Numbered from the stretch's first letter, positions 50,294 through 62,042 are shown. The stretch: DNA of 64,000 nucleotides from Ailanthus altissimus (GCA_946807835.1 OX327683.1:9367001-9431000); one strand, 5' to 3'. Notes: generated by a model from the letters alone, not told the origin. Numbers and translations: made by a program.

Positions 50294-50928
50294 TATTACT
50301 GGGGATCTAATATATGTGAGTGTATGCATGTACAATTATGTACCGCGATATTAATGTGATTAATATATTTATTTATTGTATTTATTGTAATTTTTTACGC
50401 TTCCGCCGCATTAAATATGTATATGATACGTAGATCATATCGCGGGACTTCCTAGGTCCACGCTCGATTCGTAAAATAGAACCATTCTATGAGTTTATGA
50501 GCAATGCCTCACGCACACGTAACAGATATTACAAATCAATGCGTTGAACCATACAAGTTGAGGTTACAACGCATACGTATAGTCCTTCCGTCATGATATC
50601 ATAGATGTGCTGAGGATATAGATTATCACCGTCAAATCCCCTAGTGCTAATCCATGTCCTATCTCCAGATTTGTATCTCACTGAACAATATGCGCAAACT
50701 CCTTTGCCATATTGTTCCACCCTAGCGGAACTCTTTTTTGGGTTTAATGCTTGTGGCCATAAGACTTTTCGAGATACAGTGTCGAAGCATCTGGATATCA
50801 AACTCCCTACGCGAGCTGACGGATCCCATATTTGTACACACCGGACTTCACAAGCATCGGACCATGCCCAACGACACCTAGCGGTTACACCATAAAAGGT
50901 TTGTGACATGCGTGGAACCAAACAGGTA
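50294..50928 (-). repeat. Rearranged 3' LTR
   Basis: 50294-50343 matches the left edge of the complete LTR. 50344-50432 matches 52079-52165 in inverted orientation. 50433-50928 matches about 53090-53580 directly. About 900 bases between these blocks, and everything matching 53580-54227, are missing. Confidence 0.85.
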
Positions 50929-51605
50929 GACAATATTTATCAATTACATCTCATGCAACTCTTACCACTTGATCCTGAATACACATTATCCTCACGCTGT
51001 AGCAATATTGGGTAAGTGTATTCCAAATTAACTTGTCAATGATCAAATATATGTTACTAATACTACTCTCATGCTGTAGCAATATGAGACAATACTTTCG
51101 CATATATTTGCCTCATCTCATGTTTAACCGGTATAGTCTAATCCTAACCGACCAAGTCCTTCACGTGGTAGCAATATTGGAAAAAGGCCGACGTGACTCG
51201 TCTAATACTGTATTGACAAGACGGATTAGAATAAAATATTGTCTCATAATGTAATGTTCTTCAATTTGATTAAGAGAGATTTTTGTGTATCCTAGGTCTC
51301 CATCTCATAGGAAGGGTGATTCTCAATTAATTAATTTTTCTATGTAAGCACAACTAACCCCCACCAATAGGATTCCCATTGTGGTTACCAATACAAAAAA
51401 ATTAATCGTGGTTTATAATGCAGACTGATAACTCTTATCATTGCATCTTATAAACCCCGATTTATAATGTAGACTGATAACTTTTATAACTACATCTCAT
51501 AAATCTATACATGCAAAAATAATTTTGTAACACTGTTAAAAAATATTGTAGCTGTGAGCAGTAAAAAATACAATTCATGTGCTACTGTTCAAGTGAACAA
51601 TATAT

Positions 51606-51895
51606 CGCCGCAGCGCCAAATGTCATCACTGCAGCGTTGGGAGGTCAAACTCCTAGCGCTACGGCGCCAACTCTCTCTCTCTGCAGCGTTGGAAGGTCGA
51701 ACCTTTAGCGTCGCGACGCTCGTGCTTCACTGTTAGGGCGTGAATTCCAGAATCTCAGCACCCCAGCGCGGGCTTGCCAGTACCCCAGTGTTGGGAGAAA
51801 GAACTCTTAGGGTGACGGTGCTAGGCTTTCAGCGTTACAGCGCTAAGAGGTCGAACCCCTAGCATTGCAGCGCCAGCCCACTGTCGCTATAGCAC
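51606..51895. repeat. GC-rich palindromic motif array
   Basis: About ten variants of AGCGCYGCGGCGCY (for example CGCCGCAGCGCC, AGCGCTACGGCGCC, AGCGTCGCGACGCT) are separated by 20-30 bases in the interior of the non-autonomous element, near its primer site. Confidence 0.8.
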
Positions 51896-52002
51896 CCAGT
51901 GAACCCTTTTTTAGCATATCCATTTCAGCACTTGAAACGCACTATTTATACTGGATCTTTTGTATCCATTCACTCAAACAACACCCAAATATACCATAAA
52001 TA

Positions 52003-52014
52003 GCTATGATACCA
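52003..52014 (-). promoter_or_regulatory. Primer binding site of the non-autonomous LTR element
   Basis: On the minus strand TGGTATCATAGC lies one base from the LTR edge at 52016. One base differs from the usual TGGTATCAGAGC complementary to initiator tRNA-Met. Confidence 0.75.
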
Positions 52015-52015
52015 T

Positions 52016-54227
52016 TGTTACTGAGGATCTAATATATGTGTGTGTATGCATGTGCAATTGTGTTTATTGCGTAAAATACGTATCATATACATATTTAATG
52101 CGGTGGAAGCGTAAAAAATTACAATAAACACAATAAATAAATATATTAATCGCATTAATATATTAATGGTGTTGAGAACTCACTACAACGTGTAACGTTA
52201 TACATGTATTTTCTCAGAGTCCGCATGGAGACTAACTCGTAGGCAGTTTTAGTCACCAACTCGGTGAGTTTAGTTAGCTAGAACAATAGCCCCATATCCA
52301 ATACGAGATTAACTCTTAACCTCAAAATGGCCGGTAGTGTATATTCTTCATTTTCTCTAAAAGAATAGGAAATGAAAATTTTAAAACAATTCACAATTAC
52401 TTCTATTGACATCATAGAAAAAAATGAAACAATTTTATTATTTATTTATTTTTCTTTCTCGACTCCCACGAAGAAATGAAACAAACTTTCATTTCTTCTT
52501 TTCTCTTCCATTTCCCATTCTTATTGGACAAACCAATTTCAATTTCTTTCTCCTTTGCTGACACCAGCACACACTCCACTTCTCAATTTACAAATCTCAC
52601 TTTATATATATATATATACGTATATCATTATATAATAAAATAGTATTATAAATATATAATAATAATAATAATAATAATGAGTGCCAACTATTTGCTATCC
52701 AAAATATAATAATAATAAAAATATTATATAATATAATAATATATTATAATATATAATATTAAAATATTTTAATTATTTAACAATTAAATAATTAAAGTGT
52801 GAAATAATTATTTTGTTCAGCATGAATAGTTATCAAGTATACTCCTAGTGGATCTCACCAAATTTCACACTTGGGTAAACTCAATCGAGGGTCCACAATG
52901 CGCCACGTGTCATTATACAATTAGTAAATAATAATTATTGATTAATTGTTGTATTTAACACTTAAATATAGACACACACGTATTCCCTTGATAGTGTTGG
53001 ATATTACACACGTATTCCCTTGATAGTGTTGGATATTACTGGATTAAATAATTTAATCTAGCACGGTGTCCCAGTGCACAACGAGTACACTCCATATCGC
53101 GGGACTCCTTCGGTCCATGCCCGATTCGTCAAATGGAACTATTCCATGAGTCTGTGAGCAATGCCCCATGCACACGTCATGGATATTACAAATTAGCGCG
53201 CTGAATCATACAAATTGAGATTATAACGCATACGTATAGTCCTTCCGTCATGATATCCTGTATATGCTGAGGATATAGATTATCACCATCAAATTCCTTA
53301 GTACTCATCCATGTCCTATCTCTAGACTTGTATCTCATTGAATAAATTGCGCAAACTTCTTTGCCATATTGTTCCACTCTGGCGGAACTATTTCCCAGGA
53401 TTAATGCTTGTGGCCACAAGACTTTCTGAGATACACTCTCGAAGCATCTGGATATCAAACTCCCTATGTGAGCTGACGGATCCCATATCTGTACACACCG
53501 GACTCTATAAACATCGGATCATACCCAACGACACTCAGCGGTCATACCATAAAAGGTCTGTAACATACGTGGAACCAAAGTATAGTGGATCACTTACAAG
53601 CCCACCGTGACACTCAGGTCAAAGAACCATGTATACTACTCAACTCTAGAGGACCCTCCGTTGACGGCTTATATAGGATTTCTATTGGAGGCTCTCGTGA
53701 GTCTGTCCCATATTCAGTCCTAATTGGATACCCATATATCAATATGAGTTTCAAGCTCACGGTCGACTAGGAACGACCATCTATACCCTATAGGTACGAC
53801 ATATGTTGATCTATATATAAAAGTATCCACTGACAGACCCGCATTGACAGAAATAGATCAGGGACAATTATTTGAGAACATACTTGCACAACTGACATTT
53901 CCTGGCACCCGATTGTAACTCTTGCAACTATGTAGTTACTAGTATATTCCCAGGTCTATGTCTCATTATAGACAAGGCTCAAACTCTTGGATCTGCTGAG
54001 TACTATAACCAGTTAACACTTAACTGTGCTAACATTTAGCATTTATATCTCTCAGCATGGCTAACTATGAGTTTTTATCTAAACTCCTTTAAATCGTACA
54101 ATATTTATAACGTTACATTGTATAATACTATGTAAATAGGTATTAGTGATTTAATAAAAATATATACTTGTATAAATATATAAGTATATATACATTCAGG
54201 GATAGCACGTAAGCATCGATCTTAATA
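52016..54227 (-). repeat. Complete 5' LTR, 2.2 kb
   Basis: Plus-strand ends TGTTACTG and TCTTAATA (cognate of CCCTAACA in the solo LTR at 10074-19851). It includes AT-rich microsatellite-like stretches near 52600-52790, an (AAT)n run near 52660, and a direct repeat of about 30 bases near 52975-53040. Confidence 0.85.
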
Positions 54228-54232
54228 AATAG

Positions 54233-54479
54233 TTCTTGTCGTTAACAGTGCCTTCTTTGGTAAACGTTATCATTCTTTTAACTTTTCATTTTACTTATTC
54301 TTTATACACTCAATGTATATTTGATTTTATAATAATTTTTTTTTTGATATTTATATTAATTTTTATCTATATAAAATTATCAAATCACCAATTTTTAATT
54401 ATAATAAAAATAGATGCACTTTTATGAATCATAGAAGGGACTTTTTGTTCGCCACATAATACTAATGTAAAAAAAATAG
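54233..54479. other. AT-rich flank between LTR element and hAT fragment
   Basis: No similarity recognised; probably an intron or decayed part of the hAT sequence. Confidence 0.4.
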
Positions 54480-55812
54480 GATAATTTAAATAACCCATCA
54501 ACATATATTGATAAAGCAATGAATTCACAATCAACAAAGCAAGTTCAACAAAGTTGATCGAGACTCAAAATCGCAAGTTCAACAAAGTTGATCGAGACTC
54601 AAAATCTCAATAAAGACAATAAAGTGGCTTACAAAGCAAGCAAGTGCTTTTCAAGGTAATGGTGAGTCTAATGGTTCATTAAATTTTGAAAACTTTATTG
54701 AAATTATAAAATACCTTGTCACGTAGAATTAAGATATTTCCAACATTGTTTTTGATAAAGCTCCGGGGACTGACAAATATACTTCTCCAAGATTTCAAAA
54801 AAAGCTATTAAATATTCTTACTAATAAAGTGAGAAATAAAATTTGTGAAACAGTTAGGGAAGCGAAATTCTGTATTTTAGTTGATGAAGTACTTGATAAA
54901 TCCAATAAGAAACAAATGGCTATTATTCTTAAATATGTTGACAATAATGCATGTGTTCGATTTTTTTTTTTTCTGAGATTGTTAGTGTTAACAAAACTAC
55001 TGTACCAACTTTGGAAAAAGAGATATCTAATGTCCTTACTAGATATAATCACTATATTGAAAATATGCGAGATCAAGGGTATGATGGTGCTAGTAATATA
55101 CATGGTTCATGGAATGGATTAAAAACCTTTTTTTCAAATGATTGCTCATGTATATTTATGAGCATTATTTTTCTCTTCAATTGCAACTTGCTCTAGTTTT
55201 AGTAGCTAAAGATGTGCATGATGTTTGGCTATTTTTCTCAAATTGACTTCTATTATTAATATTGTTATGGCATCCTCCAAACGGAATTTTGAATTAATAT
55301 CAATTCGAGAAGCTGAAATTGAGTAAATGGTAGCTTCAGGAGAACTTAAGTCTGGTTTTGGGGCTAATCAAATTTGTACTTTGTAATGACCTGGACCTAC
55401 CTGTTGGAGCTCTTATTTTGGTTCCGTTAATAAGTTGATTGACATGTTTAACGCAACTTTTGGTAATCTCGAAGGTTTGATTAAAAATGGAGCCAACAAT
55501 AGTGTATGTGGAGAAGCTAAAAGGGTGAATAAGGCATTAAGAACTTTTGAGTTTGTATTTATCTTGTTTTTGTTGAATAAAGTTACGAAAATCTTTGATA
55601 TTCTATGCATAGCATTACAAAGTAAAACTCGAGATATCTTGAGTGCTTTTAGTTTAGCGTCAACTACAAAAATGCTTCTCTAAAATTTTTAGAAAAATTG
55701 TTAGGATACCTCTATTAAACGTGTGACTTCGTTTAGTGAAACACATCATGACATTTATATAATGGATACAAATATAATTATATGAAAGGCATTGGTCATT
55801 TTTCTCAACAAT
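54480..55812 (+). pseudogene. hAT-type transposase remnant, central part
   Basis: Plus-strand frames match the same hAT/zinc-finger MYM-like family: IDKAMNSQSTKQVQ, YTSPRFQKKLLNILTNKV, ICETVREAKFCILVDEVLD (the catalytic-domain start with its Asp), YDGASNIHGSWNGLK, QLALVLVAKDVHDVW, then FEFVFILFLLNKVTKIFDIL and ALQSKTRDILSAFSLASTTK, ending VTSFSETHHDIYIMDTN and VIFLNN at the CACTA insertion. A 34 bp direct duplication at 54539-54606 shifts the frame, and several stops are present. Transposase activity is lost. The frame continues in inverted orientation at 61091. Confidence 0.85.
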
Positions 55813-56129
55813 CACTACAATAAAAAGGGTCTTTGCGATAGCTAAACAACCATCACAAAAGGCTTTTGCAATAGCGTTGCGATGACAAAGAGTTGTTGCA
55901 AACATGATCGTCGTAAAATTTTACGACAGTTAAGTAGTTGTCGCAAAATATATGTAACGCATGATCCTTTTGTGACGGCTAATTAGCCATTGCAAAAGGA
56001 TCTAAAATATTTTTTTTTCTAGTTTTAAAATTTAAAATTTGAAACAAATGTATTACAATAAAAAAAGAGATTATCATTTTTTTTAATTTTATATTTCTAA
56101 TTTTTAAACAAATAAACTTTTAATTTTTA

Positions 56130-56290
56130 AACAAATATATTACAATAACATCCAAAACGTATTAAGAACATTCAAAATGTATTAATAACATCCAAAATAT
56201 ATTAATATCATCAAAAATATATTAATGACATCCAAAATGTATTTATGACTATCCAGAATGTATTAATAACATCTAAAATATATTAATAAT
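56130..56290. repeat. Minisatellite, about 22 bp unit
   Basis: About seven copies of ATAACATCCAAAATGTATTA with small changes. It lies in the CACTA element just beyond the 3' end of its TNPA-like gene. Confidence 0.85.
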
Positions 56291-56449
56291 AATTTTGAAT
56301 TTTTTAATTTCTATCTAGTTTTTGTATAATGATGGTGTGCACTAGAAGCATCTTGAACCTACAAATAAAAAATTCATATTTTAGAGATGATTTTACAAGT
56401 AAAAAATTTATATTAATTAAAAATAATAATAAATTAAACATTCATACCT

Positions 56450-57992
56450 GATTATTAGTAGACAGTTGAAACTCATGGTTTTTAAAAAATCGTTGCATCA
56501 TTGTACGCATCTCATCACATTAATTTTGTAAAACTGTTTATTTACCTTGAAGATCACTATAACTAAATTTTAAGCAATCTAACTCTGTTTTTACCTGTTC
56601 ATCATTTTGGCTTGAACTTTGTTGTCCAATATCTAATGGTGATGGACCATGCCCATAAGTTTTAGCATATCCATAACCATCACGTCCCACCACATCAATA
56701 AATATTTGGTCTCTCACGGTTTCTATTTGTTCATCATTAGACAAGTGAGACAAACATTCATTTAATTTATCCTAAAAATATTGAAACTTAATTAGAATAT
56801 AGAAGTTTAATAATTTCTTAAATATATAACTATTGTAAATTTATATCACTTACAATTATTATTGCACTATTTGAATCAGTTATATTACCATCAAATTTTG
56901 ATCGAGTCTTAATAAATACACTCATACGACCTATCTTTTTTTCTTCATCTAAAACATCGTAAACACATACATACCCACAACAATTAACATTATATTTAAT
57001 ACAACAATAAATATCAACATTATTAAACCCCTCATTCACTAACAAACTAATTCAAGAAAACCAATAAACCCAAGTTCAAGCAACGATCAATTTTACAAAA
57101 CTCTTCACCCAAGCAATATTAAACTTATAAAAATATAACTAACCCGTTCTCTCTTATTAGCAAATGAAGTTTGACCTGCTTTAGAAAGTGAAGACACTTG
57201 TATACGATTTTTTTTTATTCTTCTCAACAATGGCCTACAATACGACACAATCGTGCAAAATATTATTTCATTCTAATTATAACTTACAACATTAACTTAA
57301 GTTTAGTTAAGTTATACCTTAGCTTCCTCACTACTCCAATAAGCTATATTTCATTGCTCTTCAATAACTCTAAAAGGAATAGATGCAAGACGTTCAACAT
57401 TTATCTTGTCATCATAGTACTTACTTTTCAATCGATACTTCAAATCCTTCTAAAGTCTTCATATATTTCTTAAGCAGTGGTGTTGATAAGCATTTAGAGC
57501 ATCTGTGTTTAGCTACAATATAATATAAACTTAATTTTATAATAAAACATGGGCTTAAACTAATATGTTGTAGTAGTATTTTTTTACCTTTACCTCTCTT
57601 CAAATATTTTCTAAGAGATTATCTAATATGTCAGTCCATTCAATATATGTCAAAGGCGCTTTCAGAGCATTTCGTGCTATGGTCCAAAGTTGGGATTTGA
57701 ACTGATCAGAATTTGGACCAATTACCTACAATGCTGAATTAAACTCTAGATGCATAATATGTTATATGCTTCAATCATTAACACCTACAGCAGACCACGA
57801 TGTATTGATGCACTTGGTCTTAAAAATATTCATATTAGTGCAATTTTTTAAATAATAGAAGTTAAAATTAATTATTATACCTTCTTCGTCATCTTGTGCA
57901 AAAGAACGAGAAGACATAAATGCTTGTCTCTGTGACTCCACTTGCTGTCTAAGTAATACATCCATAAATAGACTTTTTTTTTTAGGTGCCAT
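56450..57992 (-). CDS. CACTA TNPA-like protein (Ptta/En/Spm type), interrupted by introns
   Basis: Read on the minus strand. The likely start is MAPKKKSLFMDVLLRQQVES at 57992, with the first exon ending at a GT near 57881. Then VIGPNSDQFKSQLWTIARNA (about 57720-57660), INVERLASIPFRVIEEQ and AYWSSEEAK (about 57400-57320), SLSKAGQTSFANKRE (about 57180-57140), GRMSVFIKTRSKFDGNITDS (about 56935-56870) and GRDGYGYAKTYGHGPSPLDI (about 56680-56620). The order of WSSEEAK, KAGQTSFANKR, F.KTR.K.DG and YGHGPSP is that of plant En/Spm TNPA-like DNA-binding proteins. Exon limits are approximate. At least one in-frame stop (after VIEEQ) suggests decay. It would bind subterminal repeats of its own and related elements but needs a transposase from elsewhere. 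Confidence 0.65.
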
Positions 57993-58004
57993 AACTAGCA
58001 GCAA

Positions 58005-60694
58005 TTAAATATCATAATGTATTATTAGAAAACATTCATAAAATAATTAATATATAACAATAAAATTGATTATTAATAAAAAATAATTCTAATTATGTCT
58101 AATTGTAAGAACATCAACTTACATCATATCTAGAAATTATTTATATATAAGAATTATACAATTAAATTATACAAAGTCAACTCATATTTATTAATAAACA
58201 TACAAAAAGGGACAGAAACCAGAATTTATCAAATGATTGTGTTAAAGAGAAGATGAAATGATAACCTTGAAGAAGTTAGAGACAAGCAAATAACCTATAA
58301 CACCAGGAAGCAAAAGTAAAAATCTAATCCCATTATGTTAAGAAACACACATCTTTTATCATTACTTCACTACTAATTTCAATAAATATTATTACTTCTA
58401 TGGTTACTCGAGTGCTTTAAGGCCCAACAAAAATCTTTTTTCCCGATCTATTTCTGATTCTTTTTTGTTTCAATTTTTGATCCACTTGAAAACTGTCATT
58501 ACAGAAAAAAAGTTAAGATAAAGAGAATACATATATAAAGGAGCACCATATAGCAACAGACAAGCAACATCTCCATTATCATTGGACAAACAAAGCAATA
58601 AAGATACTCTTTTTTGAATATAGGTTATATAGTCATGCTAGAAAGGTTACATTACATTCTGAATTCAGAAAATGAAATATATTTAGTGTTCAAAACAACA
58701 CATGAAAAAAAAGAAGAGAAAAGGAAAGAGATATTAGTTCTGATTCTTTTTTACCATGAGTACTTAACAATGCTCCTTTACCTACTAGTTCTCATTAGCC
58801 AGGCTTGTTAAGCAATACCTCACAATTTTCCAGTCAAAAAGAGCATAGAAAAAAATGAATGAACATGAAAAATATTGAGGAATAAAATTAAAAGAAAATG
58901 TTTATTGCTTGAGATTTACCAAGCATTTAATTTACACAAGGAAGATTCATTTTTCTCATTGTAGTTACTTTGTTCCCCTGCTACAGATGCTACTATGTTC
59001 AAAATATCAACTCAAATTAACTTTGCTGGGCTATTTACATATGTCAAGACCAGCAAGTTAAAAAAATGCAACCTCGAGATCTATGAAGTTGTTTAGAAAA
59101 TTGGAATAAATTGTTGATACGTTTTATGGCTCAAAATCAATATCTTATGATATGCATCCTTGGGATTTATCCTATGCAAATGCCACACTAACTTATGAAG
59201 ATGTCTAGACTATATACACATAACGCAGTAAATAATTATGTAATTTACACACTTCTGTTGTCCTCTTTATCTGTTCTTTAATCAAATTTAGATAATTTGT
59301 TAAGAAATGAGAGTTTGGATTTCAAGTCTTGGTAAGTTGATTCCATATTTAAAGTGGAAAATAAGATAAATGTATAATAAATCAAATCACATAGCATGAT
59401 GAGGAGCTCAAATGAGTAGTTTGCATATAACTTTACTCTTAAAACAAGAACGTGACAATATGCTTCTACTGTTGAAGGATTGCTTCACCTTCCTAAAAAC
59501 TTAGGAGCCTTTTTCTTTTTACAAACAATCAATTGCTAGTTCTTCACCGAGAAAAATTGAGCAAAGGAGAGTGAAATTAATCTTTAGGAAGAACCACCAA
59601 TTCTGCAGAATTCTAAATTGAATAACATGAGAAAATTCCTAGATATTTTCTACAAGCAATCAATCCAATGTGTGTTGAGATAATATCATATCTTCAGGCA
59701 ATATCTAAAAGTTGCATTATTTTGAAATCTATTCTCTTCTAACTCGTTCATTATCACAAGAACTACTACCAGAATTATTACTGCCACTATTACAACTGAA
59801 ACAGAGCCCAACGGAGGGAAACCTTTCTCCCTACTCAAAAGCTTATTGCAATTACTAAAAAGGAAAAAACAAAATAATTTCAATCAAAAGTATTCAAAAT
59901 GAACCTAAAAAAATACACAAGGAACAACTATCAAATGAATAATTACTACAAAAAGAAACCCAAGCAATTTGAAATAATTAGGTTAGCATTCAAAATTTGA
60001 AAATATTAACATGCAAGGTTAATTTTGACAAAATCAAAAAAAAAGTTGAAGAAATTAAAGAAACCCTAACTAACAAAAATTGACAAATATTAACAAACAA
60101 AATTCGCAGCATACATAAAATTGATCGAGATTAGAACTTTGACAATAACTTTACAACTAAAATTTTCAATCAAGTCAAAATTTGATAAACAAAATAATGA
60201 GAACAATTATTGATAAATTGATACCTGAGATACGAGGAAGAGAGAGATTGAAGTTGAATTGTTGATGTAAGAGAGGATGAGAAATATTTTGTTGATAAAC
60301 GAAGGGACGAAGACTGACTTCTTAGTTTGGGAATGAAGAGAGCAAAAAGAATTTATTTGAAAAGTGAGAATGAAGATTGAGAATAACAAAAAAAAACTAT
60401 TTTTTTTTTGTATAAGTGCTGTCAATGGCCAAGGGATTGACCACATTGCAGCTGGTTAGTAAATGTAGTTAACCGTCTATGAGTTGTATTGTCTTACTTT
60501 CTCTCTTTATTGAATCTTTATTCTGTAATACCTACTGAATTTAGCATTTATATAAATCTTTACTTATTAAAAAAAAAAAAATCATCTTTGTTAATTTCTT
60601 TTACACGAAATGACGTAGTTCTTTTTTAAGGTTTTTGTAACGGCTTAAATAGCTATCCAAAATGGGGCCGCAAAAACCTCATTTTCTTATAGTG
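58005..60694. other. CACTA upstream region
   Basis: The part of the CACTA element between its right terminus and the TNPA-like gene. It probably includes the promoter and 5' untranslated exons. No further conserved frame was identified. The small open frames (for example 58614-58811 and 60207-60446) have no recognisable similarity. Confidence 0.5.
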
Positions 60695-61091
60695 CATTAG
60701 CCTATAACTTATATAATGGTTCACTTTGTACTATACCAAGTAGACTATAATATACGTTTCTCTTCTATTTCTCACAAATATAATTAAGAAAGGGAAGACA
60801 AATACTGAAATTTCAAGTGATAGAGTACATCAATATTCTTGTAATGTTTCAATTGTTGCCTCAATGTATTTATCTCATTTTCTATGAAATCTTTAGAATA
60901 AAACCTTTTTACAAAACTACAAATATGATCAACTTTAAATGATTTGAATTCATCTCTAGGATCTAAAGCTGAAATAAGAGTAAGAAGTTGTGTTGTCTAT
61001 TTTGTGAATCTACTAGCAACTCTATCAATTAAAAATTGTTAACAGCGTTGAATAAACTAATGTGATAATAATGCTCAACTGTAATATGATT
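60695..61091 (-). pseudogene. hAT-type transposase remnant, C-terminal part, inverted
   Basis: Read leftward from 61091: HITVEHYYHISLFNAVNNF, then after a frame shift RFTK and QLLTLISALDPRDEFKSFKV, DHICSFVKRFYSKDFIENEI, NTLRQQLKHYKNIDVLYHLK and FQYLSS. This is the part of the hAT protein that directly follows the end of the plus-strand fragment at 55812 (...VIFLNN). It is on the opposite strand, with its distal end touching the CACTA terminus. Stops and a frame shift show decay. Confidence 0.85.
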
Positions 61092-61890
61092 TTGTATAAA
61101 ATAAGGAAAACAAAATAGACATAAAAAAACAAATATATACGAATTAATTACAATGTATACATAGCAACAATGAAAATATGGCAAGGGGAATTATATTATT
61201 AATAGATTGATTTATATTCTTAATACCTCTTCAAACTCAAGATAGAAAAATAATTTAAATTTGCAAATTGAACTAAGAAATAAACGAAAAAAAATAATAC
61301 AATAACTTAATAATGAATTTATAATGACACATGTGAGAGATAATCGCTATCAGAAAAAGGCAATTACTGTCGGATAGTAATAATGATGTTGAAGAGTGAT
61401 AAGCTCATTGAGAAAGACAACTATTGCAAGTATAAATACGTTATTAGAAAAATAAAAAATCAACTGTTATGAATACAAGTATATTGAGAAAGACAATCGT
61501 TATAAGTACAAACGCATTAGTAGAAAAATTGAAAATAACTGTTGTAAATGAAAGTACGTCGATATAAATATATATATATATATATATTGTTAAGTTTTAT
61601 TGTTAATAATATAAAGTTTATTCTTGATTTACATATGAATGCAAAATATTCATACTATAAAACTTTATAAAATTGTATTTAAATTTTTTTTTATCCACCC
61701 AAAGATAAATTTCTGGTCACGTCATTGCTTCACTTGTCACATTAAGGACAATAAAATAAAACAATTAATAAAGTGTATTGTTTTCATTGAAATTATATTG
61801 GTAGGAAGATAACGAGATAATATAAAAAAATTAAAAAAAAAGTAAGTGATAAATATAAAAAGTTACAGAAAATAATTGGCAATTTTCCCA
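61092..61890. other. AT-rich intergenic DNA
   Basis: No gene or element was recognised. Contains an inexact repeat around 61370-61560 (AGTACAAACGC / AGTATAAATACG, GAGAAAGACAA) and a (TA)n run near 61570-61590. Confidence 0.5.
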
Positions 61891-61898
61891 GAATGAGA

Positions 61899-62042
61899 TT
61901 GACCAAGTTGACTTTCTTGGGCAAGTTATGAAAGGAAACAAATTACGGTTTAAGTTAATTTTGGAAAATCTGAGATGGCGAAAATAAAGAATTTGAAAAT
62001 CTATACACATTTGCCATATCTGATAACATATCCATCTTTGAC
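61899..62042 (+). promoter_or_regulatory. W-box cluster upstream of the thaumatin-like gene
   Basis: TTGACC (61899-61904) and TTGACT (61908-61913) lie in tandem, with a third TTGACT starting at 62038. TTGAC is the core of WRKY-binding W-boxes, frequent in promoters of defence (PR) genes. Function is inferred from motif and position only. Confidence 0.45.

Larger units (their letters stand above)
50294..54227 (-). mobile_element. Non-autonomous LTR element with 2.2 kb LTR
   Basis: AATAG target duplications flank it (50289-50293 and 54228-54232). The right LTR (52016-54227) is complete and matches the solo LTR at 10074-19851. The left LTR is rearranged. The primer site on the minus strand adjoins 52016, so the element reads leftward. 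The interior (about 50930-52000) encodes no gag or pol. It contains repeated CTGTAGCAATAT phrases, a 47 bp duplication near 51410-51510 and a GC-rich motif array. The long open frames on the minus strand in the LTRs are discussed as a finding; I do not call them genes. Confidence 0.85.
55813..60694 (-). mobile_element. CACTA (En/Spm-like) transposon, non-autonomous
   Basis: The left end is CACTACAATAAAAAGGGTCT. The right end is the reverse complement of CACTATAAGAAAATGAGG. Subterminal repeats with GTCGCAA/TTGCGA-type motifs lie at 55840-55985. A TNPA-like gene is on the minus strand; no TNPD-type transposase is found in the 4.9 kb. The immediate flanks are AAT on the left and CAT on the right. 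The mismatch is explained by the inverted hAT fragment to the right (see findings). Confidence 0.9.

Noticed and set aside
50529..50933. 134-codon minus-strand open frame as a gene
   Set aside because: It lies in a rearranged LTR and continues into non-LTR interior. No protein family is recognised, so it is kept only as a low-interest finding.
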